Source of the DNA: Portulaca oleracea
Taxonomy: Eukaryota > Streptophyta > Magnoliopsida > Caryophyllales > Portulacaceae
Direction: 5' to 3'
Assembly (NCBI GenBank): GCA_029582165.1
Contig: CM055892.1
Location: 4,746,754 to 4,810,753, forward strand
Length of the DNA stretch: 64,000 nt
The position numbers and the translations under genes were made by a program. The notes under the pieces are model-generated. The model saw only the letters and a program-made list of their open reading frames with translations, did not search any database and was not told the origin of the DNA. Positions 1-13,953 of the stretch are shown one piece after another. The first letter of the stretch is position 1, and each line of letters opens with the position of its first letter.

Positions 1-3000
1 TTGGGGTCCAGACGACTCATCAGGACCAACTCATTGTCGGTTAGGAGTGTGTTCAGTGACTCCAAGGACAAATTGGATGATGCTCTCGACCAAGGTATAC
101 CTTTCATTTTAGCATTCTCGTTGAATTGATTTCTGATTCATGATTTTCAATGCAATGGAGGTCGTATCGTGGGTTGCAAATTGATGAATTTCCTTTTTGC
201 AGAAGATGATTCTGGTGTCGTAAATGCTTTTTATCTTCTATATATTCTTCTTATGTCAATTACTGTAATTGGTTTGATAAGGTTCAGATGTTTTGTTTTG
301 TTTTCTGTTTTTGAATTTATTTCAGTATTTTAATGAGACGTTCTAGCGTTATTGGTCGAGACTATATGCATTAATCAACGTCCAAAGAAAAAGAAAGAAA
401 AATTAAATATGGCTGCCGAGGACCAGTTTCAACTTCATTTCTTATGCAATATTGCCGGTGCTATGGAGATTTGCTGAAAGTTATTTATGATAAGAGCACT
501 ATTGTCATTAGAGTACCATTGCTGTCCGCATGTGCTAAGCATTCGACTTTTAAGGATCAAAATGTTTAAAAACACTTGTTCATATTATTAAAGATATATG
601 GTCCCCATGATTTGACTTGTTAAGATGGTCTCCCGTTTTCAGTTTCTGTTATGGAGATTTTTAGTGCAATTTCTAATTTTTTTATTAGCATAATAATATA
701 GGAATCATCATCTTTTGTTCCTGAAAAAGAATGACTTGTGCAGTCAGGGAAACAATAATTAGCATTAATACTATTACATATATAATCTTTTCTCTTTTGT
801 CATCTGCCGGAGTTTGAGTTTTGTGCAATGTTGATCCAGTGCAAACATGGAATCTGTCTGTTTTTTTTTTTTTTTTTTTTGTCATCAGGGAAGTTTTGTG
901 CAATTTCGGTGCAAATATGGTGTGTTTGAGTTTGGTTTTTCGGCCTCTTTCCCTTGTTTAATTGTTCCTTCTCACTTATTTCACAGGACATTCAACCACT
1001 CTGAAACCCCTTAGTCCAGACCCTGTTTCAGTAGCTTCAAGTATTAAGTTCCATGCTGAGTTCACACCATTGTTTGCTCCGGAGGGGTTCTCCCTTCCCA
1101 AGGCTTTCTATGCAACTGCACAGAGTGTTAGAGATTCACTGATTGTCAACTGGAATTCTACTTATGAGAACTATGACAAGATGAACATGAAGCAGGCTTA
1201 TTATTTATCCATGGAATTTCTGCAGGTTCTTTCATTGAGTTCTTTTGTGGGCAGCTCTTCATGTATTACGTTTTACCTAATATCTACAACTATATGGAAA
1301 ACTAAGAAATTATCTTTCTGCAGGGAAGGGCATTGCTGAATGCTGTTGGTAATTTAGAACTTACTGGGCCTTACGCAGATGCTTTGAAAAAGCTTGGACA
1401 TGATTTAGAAGCTGTAGCCTGTCAGGTCCTGTTTCTTCTAATTTACACCTGTATTTGTTTTTATTAGTAGTTTTGTCAATATGGAATTACTAATTTGCCA
1501 TTAACTGTGAACCCTTTTGATATTTCATGTGTTGGGGATAAGCGGGTGCTTGAATTGCTGGGTGCTAAGAACTCTGCCTATTGTTGTTTTCAATTGAACT
1601 CTCCTTTGGCTATAACTGTAAGCCTATATGAAAAGAACTTGAATAGCATATGACTTGGCCTACAGTTGAAGAAGTTCATGAGGAAATGGTCATATGCAAT
1701 TTTGGATAATTTTCTGTGTTCTTTGGAAGAACTAATGCGTTTGTTATACCCCCTATAACTCGGTTGGTCTCTTATGAGTATAAATTTTATATCTAACATA
1801 AAAAGATAGGCACATTTTCTTAATTTCTTTCTCAAATAAGAACATATGGGCAATTATAATCATATGCATGTATTATAAAAACATTCAGCTACTAAAATGC
1901 CTGTGCTGCTTAAAAAGGTTCGCTACTAGTATATTCCTGTTGTGGGATACTACGATCAATATGATAGTTAACAAAACATGTGTACTGCTTCGTGTCTTGA
2001 TTGTGTAGAAAATGTGGACTTGCTACATTTTCCTGTGAAAAAACAAAAGCAAAAGTATAAATTGGCGAGGAACAAGCTTTACTACCTGACAAATTGGATT
2101 CACCTTTTAATCTTCCTGAAAACTGTTTTTATTTTTTATTTTCTTCCTTCTGTTGATTAACTTGTTACAAAAAGATAAATATAGAGCATTGTGTGCACCA
2201 AAATATATATGGTGTATATGTTATGGATTTTGTTTTGTGTAACCGTAGAGAATGATGTCGTGTGAACTGGAGATATTCACGTAACTGATTTGTGTCATTG
2301 TCTATAACAGGAGCCAGATGCTGCACTCGGAAATGGTGGGCTTGGACGACTTGCATCTTGCTTTCTCGACTCCCTAGCTACTTTAAATTACCCTGCTTGG
2401 GGTTATGGGCTAAGATACAGATATGGTTTATTCAAACAACATATAACAAAAGACGGTCAGGAAGAAGCTGCTGAGAATTGGCTGGAGGTATCATGCATTA
2501 GTTTTCTATTCTTGACATTTGCTTTGAATTTCTATAATTTGTTGGAGCACTGTTTTTTCATTTTCGTGCTCTAACTGAAGTCTCTCTTTCAGATTTGTAA
2601 TCCATGGGAAATTGTGAGAAATGATGTTTCCTATCCAGTGAAATTCTTTGGAAAGGTGGTTTCTGGGTCAGATGGGAAAAGACACTGGATCGGAGGAGAG
2701 GATATCAAGGCTGTTGCATATGATGTTCCCATTCCAGGGTACAAAACTAAAAACACCGGTAACCTTAGACTTTGGTCCACAACAGTATCGTCTGAAGACT
2801 TTGACCTGGCTGCTTTTAATTCTGGAGAGCACATTAAAGCAAATGAAGCTCAGGCAAATGCAGAAATGGTTAGTTCATTTATATATATCTCTGAACAATT
2901 ATTCTTCATCTGGAAAGCCTGAATTACTGAAGAGATTTTTTCTGATGAAAAAATTGTTGTGAAATATTTACTTGGTCTGTGCCATGTTTTCATTTCTTTT

Positions 3001-6000
3001 GTAAGGCGTAGCAGAGATTTTTAAACTAGATGTTGATAACTTAAGCATGGTCAAGATTTCTTCTCTCTCTTTCTTTGTTTTTTGGCACTCTCCCTCCCAC
3101 CTTTTGTGCTTGCCAAAAATGAATTCGAAACATTTAGTCTTGTTGATAATCATCCCGAAAACTATTTTCTAAGGAAATATGAGCAACTGGCCATTATCTG
3201 TTGAATTCCTCAGACCATTCTTCTGGATAGCTTTTTACTTAAAAGGCACGACAGTATGTAAGGGCAGCAAATTATTCCATGGAGTTAAATCATGGTTCTG
3301 TTTTCATTCCAGGCCTCCGGGATGGATGCATTTTCTATGCATCTATACACATTTACAGCAATGTATTCTTTCGGAATAGTTGAATTGCCAATCTGCTAAC
3401 TTATATTTCTACTCTATAAAGTATAAAGTGTCACACTAACCTGTTTCTCTTCATGCCAGATCTGTTATGTGCTATACCCTGGGGATGGATCAACGGAAGG
3501 GAAGATCCTTCGTTTGAAGCAACAACACACCCTCTGCTCAGCTTCTTTGCAAGACATCATTGCACGGTTTGAGAGGAGATCAGCAGGAAAGGTGAATTGG
3601 GAAGAATTCCCAGAGAAAGTGGCTGTACAGATGAATGATACTCATCCAACCCTCTGTATTCCAGAGCTAATGAGGATATTAATAGATGTAAAGGGACTTA
3701 GCTGGAAGGAAGCTTGGAGTATCACCCAAAGGTACTTCTATTATTGGGCATCCAACAGTCACAAGTATAAAATGAACTGAAATTGGTGGTGTCACAATGC
3801 TATCTTTCTTTGTTTTCCTCTGTCACGCATTGGTGTCTGTCTTCTCTTTCTCTTTTCTTCTCCTTCCCTCTTTTTACTATTTTTTTTGGGGGGTTGTGAG
3901 TGTGTGTGTGGGTGGGGGGCACTAGGGGTGGCTTAGGGACTTGGGCTATTTGAAATGACCCCCCTTTGAAAATGACCCTGCTATTGCTAGTGTCAAGGTT
4001 GCTTGTCCCTGTGGAAGTTAGTTCTAGGAATTCCAATATGATAGATGAGGCAGAGCCCATCTTATATGCAAAATCTGACAATCCTTTTTGAATGAGGGGA
4101 TTTTTTTGAGGGTAGCCATGTCAGCATTATTGGCGACTGCTCCGACAGTTCTTGACCATTGGCTTATGGCAGATCTGAAACATCTATGTAAGAGTCGTAC
4201 CTGGAGAACATGTGACGTATGCTGGCTCAATTTCCGCAGCAATTACTTATGTTTTGTGCTTTCTCACCTGTGGCCTTTCGTACATTGAAATGTGGTCTTA
4301 GTCTGTGTATAGCATGAGTCCCTTGCATTATGGTGTTTCTTGTGGGATTCCATCTTTTTGTTTGGCTATTTTGTTTCTGAACTTGTGATTCTCACACTAA
4401 CAGATTTACCGGGCAAGACTTAGCGGTCTTGTCTTCTGTCTGGTTATGTCATTAATAATTATTCTTTTTGTCTTCTTCACTAGTACTTCATTTGTTGTGA
4501 CTGAATTATGAGGCTAATCCTGCTGACGGACTTTATCTAGGCAGAACTCTGAATAACCTGCCTCTGCTTGGCATTCATTTTTGTTTGCTGATGATTATCT
4601 TTATTTTTAGTTTGATATTTTCTGACGATCAAATTCAGCTGGTCATGCCTTCAGAAGTGTAGTTTAGTTATTATGTTCCCAACCTTGCCTTTTGGTAGGA
4701 CTGTCGCATACACAAATCACACTGTTTTACCTGAGGCATTGGAGAAGTGGAGTTTTGAGCTTATGGAGAAATTGCTTCCGCGACATGTGGAGATTATAGA
4801 AAAAATAGATGAGGAGGTAAGGATGTTACCTATTGACTATGTTCTCTTTGCTGTTTGACTTATTAACGTTTTTATTAATACTCTATGTTGGCTACATTCA
4901 GCTAGCTCACACCGTCATTTCACAATATGGTACTGAGGATGCTGAGTCATTGAAGAAAAAATTAAATGTTATGAGAATACTGGAAAATGTTGAACTACCA
5001 AGTTCAGTTGCAAGTTTAATCAAGGAAAAGATTCCTCATCAAACTGATGAAAATGAAGAAACTGAAGTTTCTGACGAACAAGATGGATTAGATGATGTGG
5101 ATGAAGATGAAGATGAAGAAAAGGATGCTAAAACAAACAAAAAGGTTCCAAAAAAGCCGGTTCCAAAACCACCGAAGATGGTGCGGATGGCTAACCTCTG
5201 TGTTGTGGGAGGTCATGCAGTGAATGGAGTTGCTGAGATTCACAGTGAAATAGTAAAAGATGAAGTGTTCCGTGATTTCTATGAGGTAAAATGTCTGCCT
5301 GATACATAGTGTGTAGTGCTATAGTCTCCCCCTCCCCTCTTGGCTTGGAATTGTGGTTCTATCAACGGAAGAATTTCAGTGATGAGGATTTTAATGTTTA
5401 AATTCTTTCAGTTATGGCCAGAAAAATTTCAGAACAAAACTAATGGAGTGACCCCAAGAAGATGGATCAGATATTGCAATCCAGACCTAAGCAAAATCTT
5501 AACCAAGTGGATTGGTTCAGAGGACTGGGTCCTTAACACTGAGAAACTTGCAGAACTGCGAAAGGTGACTATTTCATTTTCTGTTTCTTTTGCTTATGTA
5601 AACCAACTTGGCCACTATCATATACCCTTAATGCAACTTCATTCCTGTATTAAATTTGGTGTCTAGGTTTTTTAAGAATCAACTACTTCTGGAGTGTACT
5701 GCAAAATCTGGGTAGAATCTTAATGTTTTGTATCTGTTGTCCAGGTTTTTAGGACTTTGCTAGTGAAAGTCCATTTTTCTTGTTTCATTATATATTTCCT
5801 TATGGTAATTTCCTTGCCTGTGTTGTGCTTTACCTGTTCCAAAGCCATATAGGAGAGATGCTTACTTGAAAAGGGAGTGATTCTGTAAGCATTTAAGAAT
5901 TGGAGCCATTCCTAAACAGATGTCATCACTTATCGAATCAGTGTACAGAAAACAAACTTCCTCTGTCTTTTGGGGTGATCCTTTCTTCCCATCCGCTGCT

Positions 6001-9000
6001 GTGGACAGTTCCATCCATGAATATTCGCTTATAGCTCTAAATTTCTTTTCTGGATCTCTCTTTGGTTCCACACACACATAATTTTGGGAGCAATTAGTGG
6101 GAGACAACTGAATCTCTGAGGGCATGCAGATGCCTCTTCAGTGCACTAAGGATGAATCAAGGCCCTTTTTTGGGATTGTTCATTCTTCTTTTGATGATGT
6201 AGATTTTGTGGATTTGTATAACCCTTTTGTTGGATGTTAGCTTTGGATCCAACTTTTTCTGATCTTGATATATATAATTTCTTTTAAGAAACGACTCACA
6301 TACATGCATGCAACCACCCTCTGTGTGTGGTAACTGGAAACAGAACCAACACTCTTAAAGTTTGAATTTCTTTTGCTCATACTCAATTAGGATGGTCAGA
6401 TTAAGGGGGTCTGATGGATTACGGGGCATATTGCTCATTTGTGACAGCTGTGATTCAGCAAATTTGAAACATTCACAATTCTCTTATTTTTCCGAAATAT
6501 ATATCCTAGCCGCTCACCTAGCTCCCTTCCCTGTCTCTCCATTGTAACTTAAACATTGTGGTAATTGTTAGAAGGCATTAGATGGAGGCCGCCATTTGCC
6601 TGATACAAGCACACTTGGAGTGGTGTTGCCAGGGATGGGGCAACGATGTGATGTGGGAGTTTAAGTGGTTAGATTTTCTTGGATACATACGGAAGTGGTT
6701 GCCTATTAATAACCCTGTTTTGTCTTGTAAGCCACCACATTAGTCTCCATCCAATGGTATTACTTATGTGAGACTATCTTGCACAATCTTAACCTGAATG
6801 TTCACTGTATGGAAAATGTATGACATTTGTGACAAACCTAGATGTACCCATCCTTATTTTCTTGCAGCTGCCAAGCTTAATTTCTTTAGTAGAATGGTAT
6901 ATGTTCACTCAAATCCTTTACAGAAAATGCAGATAACACAGTGTAACATTGCATTTGATTAACTTGTTTACTGTAACTTAAAACTGAAACTGTTCAACTA
7001 ATGTGCTGACTTGTGATCATGTGGCTATTGTATTGCAGTTTGCGGACGACAAGGATCTCCAGGCTGAATGGGTTGCCGCGAAAAGGAACAATAAGCTAAA
7101 GCTTGTCTCCTTTCTTGAAGAGAAAACGGGTTATACTGTCAGCCCAGATGCAATGTTTGATATACAGGTACCAATACCATGCTGCTTAGTCTCTGTTTGC
7201 ATTTTGGCTTTCAAGATTAGAGATATCAAACACTCGGCCATCTCTCCAACCAAAAGCCCCTTTTTCTTTTATTTTGTTCTTATTCTGCCAACATGGTCGT
7301 ATGAGTTGATACCATCTTGAGTTGTAGAAAACTATCATTTATGGAGTCTGTGATATCTCATGGGTACATTCTACTGGGAGAAAGCAAGAGCTGAAATAAG
7401 ATTCAGATAATCGTATTCTTGAAAAAGAGCTGTTAGATTTTTTTCCCCAACAGGTTTTCTGTTTCTGTGCTGTCAAATCATCTATAGTGGACTGGGTTCC
7501 CCAGGGTTCCCCAGCCAAATCCCTTTTTCCTTATCCCCCCCCCCCCCATCTTCTTCTGACACAAAACAAAAGAAGAAAAAAGAAAAGGGTTCAAAATCCA
7601 AATTCATACCCCAGACAGTTGGTAAGCAGTTTTTCTTTCAATTTTTTGTACCTGTTTTTCTTCTGATTATTTATGTGTGTGTGTGTGTGTGTGCGTGCGT
7701 GCATGTGTGTGCATGTGTGTGCATGTGTGTTTTGAATTTGGGTTAGGGCTATGCAGAGTTCGGTCCAGACCAAAAAAGACTAAAGACCGATGTTAGAGAG
7801 CTTACTCTGCTACCAAGTTGATAAAGAAATGGAAAATAAATAAAGACTAAAGATACGAATCAACATTCCTATGTTGGATTCAAGAAAAGAACTCAGAATC
7901 CCCATGCTTGGTTCAAGTAAAGATTAGCATCCCCGTGCATAATCAATAAGAATTCATAATATTCAATATTCAATAATCAATGTGGAGTAGTTTGCAAAGG
8001 CTAGCAAAGCCCTTACTTATGGTTAAACAACTTGCCTAATACTAAACCTAATAGAAATAGGAAACTAGCAAAATTCTAATGAAACTCGGAAACTATAATA
8101 TTCCTAATAAAAATAGGAAGCTATATAGTAAAATCATCAAATATACTTAATATTATTATTTCTAAATATGTATTTCCATTAACAACCTTGGATTGGACTG
8201 GACCACATAAATTTGGTTTGGTCTTTGGTCCAATAAATTTCACTAGTAGGGGTCTGTAGATTAAATTAAAGGCCTTTTATCTTAGTTCGCTGCAGTGAAA
8301 GTTGAAAAATTGGTCACAACAGTGACTTTTAGAGCTGTCCGGGTTATTCTCTTCAAACAAACAAAGTTATTGCGTGTCAGGGAGATATAGAACTGATCAG
8401 ATTGTTAATCTGATTCTTCACTAGTCGGTTGGAGAAAAGGTGAAAGGGAAGATGGTTGTTGAACTAGCTTTATACATACTCTGCCGATATTACATTTCTC
8501 AATGCCCCCTTCGTCCTCTCCTGGTCCTATGCTTTCCCTTTTCTACTGTTTTTCCTTTTTTGTGCTTGTTTCCAGCATCTGTGCATAGTTCTTGTCCCTT
8601 AGTGGTCATATGTTTGTTATAACGTTCTTTTTGGTTGTTATTTGATCAGTTTGACTATTGGTATTGACTTTGGCAGTTTAACGATTGAATAAATGAATTT
8701 TCAGGTTAAGCGTATCCATGAGTACAAACGACAACTTTTGAATATCTTGGGAATTGTATACCGCTACAAGACAATGAAAGAAATGACTCCTTCAGAGAGG
8801 AAAGCTAAATATGTTCCAAGGGTTTGTATATTTGGAGGAAAAGCATTTGCAACGTATGTGCAAGCCAAAAGGATAGTTAAATTTATTGCTGATGTAGGGG
8901 CTACAATCAACAATGACCCTGAAATAGGTGATTTACTGAAGGTATGTTTTGCAAAAGTTATGTATATATTTTTTCTCCAGTTATCTTACATATTTGCAGG

Positions 9001-12000
9001 GAACACTCTTTCATAAAATGTCCCCGAAACTAAATGATACTGGTATAGAGAATGCGAAAAGATTGCAGTGTCACAATGACGCCATGGCTGGATTCGAAAT
9101 GTCTGTATAATGATTTTGAACTTTGGACTTTGAAAATTTTCAAAGTTTCGGCACAATTTTAAGTGCTCTAGTGTGGGACTCTCATCTGTGCAATCCTTGT
9201 TCTACTTGTTTTCCTGGGTCAGTCATACATGTGAATCAGAAGCTCAAAAGTGACTGTCATTGCACCCTCCATTTAGTTGTTGAGTAAACACTAGAAGTAT
9301 GTTCATTAATTGTGAATTCATGCCTTGGTGGCTCTAAGGTTTCTAAAATTGTTTGAATTTCTTGGTGCAATTTTTGTTGTTTTGCTTATTTGAAGCTTTG
9401 TTTATTTATTAATTTTTGTTCTGCAGGTTATATTTGTTCCCGATTACAATGTTAGTGTGGCAGAGTTATTGATCCCTGCGAGTGAGCTTTCACAGCATAT
9501 CAGGTATTAAAATACTCCCTCCCTCTCACAATAGGTGTAGCATTTGATTTTTATGGGTCTAACTTTGCCAACTTTGGCCAATAATATCTAATTTTACCAT
9601 GATTTATTGTATAAACTATTGTAATTAGATTTGTAGTAAAAGGTGCTTTCATAAGAAGATATCCTTGTGAATTTTACGAAGATCATTTGATAAAAAATTA
9701 TGGTTAGTGTTTCATTGGAGACCATGAATAGTCAAAAGTGACATTTATTGTGCGAGGGAGAGACTATCATCTTGAGCGTCGTCCTGGTGTATCATCTTTT
9801 GCACATCCTGGTACATACTGATTTCTTGTTTCATCTGGCCAATCAGTTTGATTGTGATGATTATGGTTATTTGTCTAAGTGGTTTCTGTTTCACCTTGTT
9901 TCAAGTGAAATCTGAACACCTTTGTAATATTAAAAGCTGCAATATCCAACACTACTGCTTGCATTCACTGCATTGTTAGAGCCAGAATATGACAGATTCT
10001 TCTGATAGTGATGAAAATACTTGAAATTTCACTGGAAATCCTTTTTCCCTACATTGTCCTAGGATCTCCTCTTTCCACCAAGATGGTGTAGTGAACATTT
10101 TCTTCTACCTCTTGTACATAAGCAGTTATCTACCTTAGTGTTTTCTTACATGTTAAAACAACTATTTTGATGGTATACCCTTTGGCAAGTGGTGGAGTGC
10201 TCTCTTTCTTTCAAAGCCCACCACTTCCAAGGGTTTCCTCCCCCCCCCCCCCCCTCTCCCTCCCTCCCCTCTGCACGTGGCCTGCTGTCCATTCCCTCAT
10301 AAATAGCAAGAAAAGGTTTAGAAGTCTGGAGGTTCATCTATGAAAGTTTCAATTGAAACAAATAAAGGCCATAGAAACTATTCTGCCATGGCTCCTTGAC
10401 TTTGAGTTTGCAAACCTCATTGCTATGCCTTTCTTTTAGATTCTGATCATATGCCCTTCATTATGACTTGCCTCTAGTATGCACTCTGAACTGCCGCTTT
10501 GAAAACTAGCAATACAGGTACTTATGAGTTCTCTATTGGACTTGACATATCTATTGGGCATCTCGGACCTCCCTAATGATGTAGATTACGCAATCTGACA
10601 CCTGAAATAGGGCAAGCTGATGTTGACAACACCCTAATTTATCACCAAGACTGAACTTACTTTGATACCTCCTTTATCAATATGCCTTCTAATACATACT
10701 GGCAATTATTGGTTTGACCTGAAACTAACTCAAATTAACTCAACCTTAACCTGAAGCAAAGTAGCAATCAATCGTTTGTTAGGTCCAGCATTTAGTTATT
10801 ATTGTCAATGGAAGCGTGAAACTGAAAATCAATGAACCATCAACGTGAGTGATTTCCTACGTTTGAATTCCTTGAGCCATTTATGTTAACCAAAGCAGTT
10901 GGAGCCCCATTTGCTGAAGACTGGACCTAATACTCCTGATGACCTCATTTTTATTGGCCATGCACAAGACTTCATGTCTGGTTGCTACTAAATGTTTGAT
11001 AACAGTAGAATTCACAGGGTGTGGACTGTGGAGGCATCCTAGAATACTTTCTTGTGACAAAAAGTTGCCTTGTATTTTCTTTGGCTGGTTTTGAAAAGAA
11101 TAATGTTGAAGAATGTAAAATTTAGCCTTACCTAACTGATTGTGGGTAGCTTCCAAATAGAATTTTGTGATGGCTGATCCCCTTTGTTTATCTATCTTTG
11201 CTGCAGTACTGCTGGAATGGAGGCCAGTGGCACAAGCAATATGAAGTTTGCAATGAATGGATGTGTCTTAATTGGAACACTAGATGGTGCCAATGTTGAA
11301 ATTAGAGAAGAAGTCGGTGAAGAGAACTTCTTCCTGTTTGGTGCTCGAGCAGATGAGATTGCTGGGCTAAGGAAAGAACGAGCTGAGGGCAAGGTATTGT
11401 TGCTTATTGGGTCCACAGTGAGCCTCTCCCGGATAAAAAAAAAGGAGTTTATTTTGCTGCTTTTGCTAAATGTTATGTTGATGAAATCAGTGATTCCAAA
11501 TTTTATTTGCTTGGTAGTAATTTTCCACATCCCATACCCATAGATTGCTCTCTAAAAAAGGTTTATTTTTTTTTCTTTTTTTGTGTGTGTGAGTGTGTGT
11601 GTGTGTGTGTGTTGGGGGGGGGGGGGGGAATTAAAAAGCAAGACAGCCATTGGGGTAAATCAGGGGGCATACTGCATAAATGTTCAAGATCAGGTGTTTA
11701 ATTTTACCAATAGCCAGCTGACATTACACGATCAGTCAGCAAAATTCCGAGCATGTGCAATTGAGATGCCTTCATTCGCTGCCTAATTTGACACTTCTGA
11801 CTACTTTTGTAGTTTGTTCCTGATCCACGATTTGAAGAAGTGAAGGATTATGTTAGAAGTGGCATCTTTGGTTCAAGCGATTATGATGAGCTTCTAGGCT
11901 CTCTAGAGGGAAATGAAGGATTTGGTAGGGCTGATTATTTCCTTGTGGGCAAGGACTTCCCAAACTATATAGAATGCCAAGAGAAGGTCGATGAAGCGTA

Positions 12001-12724
12001 TCGTGATCAAAAGGTAAGTGAGATGGAAAATCAATAAGCTTCTGTTGTTTCATCCTAGGAATTGTTATATGTGACCATTCATGTGCAGCTGAGGTGATGT
12101 ACTCAACTTATATTGCATAGGCACAGCTGAGTTGGAGTGTGGTTCCAACCAGAACCTATATGCTATGATTTGCATGTTTTGCAAAGCCTAGCAAGTGCTC
12201 TGATAGCTTTGCTTTGGTTGAGTGTCTTAAGTGAAGTACCCATTTTCTTTTAGTAACAGCTACAAAGCAAATGCCTAGCGGCTAGCATGAAGCAGGAAGA
12301 TCTGAGTTGTATCAAATTCTAGGTCCAAACATTTTGAAGTCAAACCAGAATCAGGCCTGAAATTAGTAAAAACATGTTAAATAGCAAAAGGAGCTGCACT
12401 GGTGGTTTTCCCAATATAGATCTCGTTAAAATAGGTAGATCGAAAAGTTGACAATGACCGAAAGCAGTTAATCTTAAACACAATTCATGAGCATAATCTA
12501 TGGACATAGTCCTTACACAGCCTGAGTGAGTCTCTAGATCCGTTGATGCCTTAGTGTTTTGTAGTAGTAACTTGATTTTCTGATATTTTTGTAATCATTA
12601 TTTGCAGAGATGGACCAGAATGTCAATCATGAACACTGCTGGATCACCGAAGTTTAGCAGTGACCGGACAATCCACGAATATGCAAAGGATATATGGAAT
12701 ATTAAGCCAGTGAAACTGCCTTGA
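1..12724 (+). CDS. PHS1: Plastidial alpha-1,4-glucan phosphorylase (starch phosphorylase, L-type), 5'-partial, 15 exons
   Basis: Catalyses reversible phosphorolysis of alpha-1,4-glucans to glucose-1-phosphate in the plastid stroma, using pyridoxal phosphate (established for GT35). Exons read from GT-AG borders: 1-94, 987-1225, 1324-1425, 2311-2487, 2593-2868, 3460-3731, 4699-4816, 4902-5285, 5412-5564, 7039-7167, 8705-8941, 9427-9503, 11207-11393, 11813-12013, 12608-12724. They total 2763 nt, an open frame of 920 codons ending in TGA at 12722-12724. Family landmarks in order: [11 protein letters not shown] then GRALLNA (exons 2-3), [17 protein letters not shown] (4), [12 protein letters not shown] (6), the acidic L-type insertion (8), [10 protein letters not shown] (9), [13 protein letters not shown] (11), [14 protein letters not shown] with the PLP lysine (13), [16 protein letters not shown] near the C-terminus (15). 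The basic, Ser-rich start of exon 1 fits the end of a transit peptide. The start codon and promoter lie before base 1; full-length relatives are about 950-1000 residues. No break seen. Confidence 0.95.
5026..5178 (+). other. L-type insertion of plastidial phosphorylase within exon 8
   Basis: Exon 8 carries an acidic, then Lys/Pro-rich stretch (residues like [18 protein letters not shown] followed by [13 protein letters not shown]) between the [15 protein letters not shown] helix and the conserved [16 protein letters not shown] block. Cytosolic plant phosphorylases lack it. In the plastid isoform this insertion blocks access to large branched glucans and carries phosphorylation and proteolysis sites (family knowledge). 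It identifies the gene as the plastid isoform. The insertion is fully inside one exon and hypervariable, so exact edges are approximate. Confidence 0.85.
7674..7730. repeat. TG-rich microsatellite in phosphorylase intron 10
   Basis: A run of TG dinucleotides grading into TGCG and GCATGTGTG units. It lies in the 1.5-kb intron between exons ending at 7167 and starting at 8705. The rest of that intron (7731-8704) is AT-rich and shows no coding signal; a C homopolymer lies near 7537-7549. Confidence 0.85.
9515..9764. mobile_element. Stowaway-like MITE in phosphorylase intron 12
   Basis: Terminal inverted repeats: left begins CTCCCTCCCTCTCACAATAG, right (reverse complement) begins GTCTCTCCCTCGCACAATAA. 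TA lies directly outside both ends (9513-9514 and 9765-9766). The 250-bp length, CTCCCTCC terminus and TA target site fit Stowaway (Tc1/mariner-derived) MITEs. Its left end is only 11 bp after the exon 12 donor at 9504. It has no coding capacity. Confidence 0.8.
11244..11246 (+). other. Codon for the pyridoxal-phosphate-binding lysine
   Basis: AAG in exon 13, in the phosphorylase signature [14 protein letters not shown]. In GT35 enzymes this Lys forms the Schiff base with PLP. Its presence supports a catalytically competent product. Confidence 0.85.
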
Positions 12725-13234
12725 ACATGACTGAGAGATGATGTCTTCTCCGTTCCGATTTACATACAACTACCACGAGATATACTATTGGCAAAGCTGC
12801 TCAGTTGTATTGGCAAATTACATGGTTCCAAATAAAAAAAGAAAAGCAAATTACATGGTCCTAAATAAAAATAGGGAATATGTCACTGTCATGTAAATTA
12901 TGTGTGCCCTTCGGGGTCCAAGAATGGTCAATAATATTTGGAATACATCCATAAATGAGTGACTTTGAGCCTCTTGTTATTGTTAATGGCTTAATTCGTT
13001 GCTTATTTTGGCCTGAAAAGTAGTTTCCTTCTCTGGCTAGTGCTTCTTCATTTGTTAGGGCATGTGTTCGCAGCTTGCAACTTCAACATTTTTCATGCAA
13101 AGGATGACCCAAGTTTGAAGAGGAAAGATAGAAGGGATTTTGATCCAATTTTTGAAGCATAATGTTTTTGGAAAATTGTGAATCAGAATCCGGGCAGAAA
13201 CCTTGACCTGATAACCCTGTTAATTACATGGGCG
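12725..13234 (+). other. Phosphorylase 3' UTR and following intergenic DNA
   Basis: AT-rich DNA after the phosphorylase stop. AATAAA-type candidate polyadenylation signals occur near 12831 and 12866. The cleavage site cannot be read from sequence. Nothing else recognised before the MITE at 13235. Confidence 0.6.
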
Positions 13235-13422
13235 GCTATGTTACTCAGACTCGGGTACGTATGTCCATATCGGACATGGATATGAGTGTCGGACTCGGCT
13301 ATTTTAAAGAAATTTTATACATTTTCATTGTAATTTAAAGTGTCGAGTGTCGTACCCTTGTCCGGGTATCAAGGGTCCGACACAGGTACGGCAGGAAAAA
13401 TGAGAAGTCGGAGTAACATAGC
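13235..13422. mobile_element. Short MITE with GCTATGTTACTC termini
   Basis: Left end GCTATGTTACTCAGACTCGG; reverse complement of the right end GCTATGTTACTCCGACTTCT. The 188-bp element has inner inverted segments around GTGTCGGAC/GTCCGACAC. Flanks CATGGGCGG (left) and CATGGCGGA (right) look like a decayed duplication of about 9 bp, which would fit a Mutator-type MITE; the superfamily is inference. No ORF. Confidence 0.65.
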
Positions 13423-13953
13423 ATGGCGGAAATATGTCTACTATAGTTATTATTATTTTTTTCTAACTATTGTAGTTAAAAGTAGAAACTATGGTAGTTA
13501 AAAGTAATTGTAACCAAAATTGAAGAATAAAAATGGAGTTCATTGCTCAGTACCACTCCCATGTCACCAGCTTTTTCAAATACCTCATCATTTTCTCACT
13601 TTTAGTCTTTTTGCTTTGATTAATTGATTATGGATCTGATGCAAATTTTAAGATTGAAAATGGAGTAAATCACACGTGCAGAGCCAATGGCCAATACAGG
13701 GGAAATTAAATTCAAGTGGTTAGGAAGGAGAATTAAATGCAAACTGTGGGTCACTAAATCAAATTATGAGGCAAACCTTCCGGAATATTATGATTTCAAA
13801 TTGTAAGTAATTTGATCTTAGTTACAGAGCTTGAATAATATGACATATATGGCACCATTGCAATATTGGAGTATTTCAAGAGTTCAGAGGTCAAAAAAAC
13901 CATAAGGGTTGATCGAAAAGGTAAAAAAACAAGCTTATAAGGTGAATTGGTCC
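13423..13953. other. Intergenic DNA, no feature recognised
   Basis: AT-rich, no ORF with family resemblance, no clear repeat. It may include the outer part of the LTR-like fragment that follows. Confidence 0.5.
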
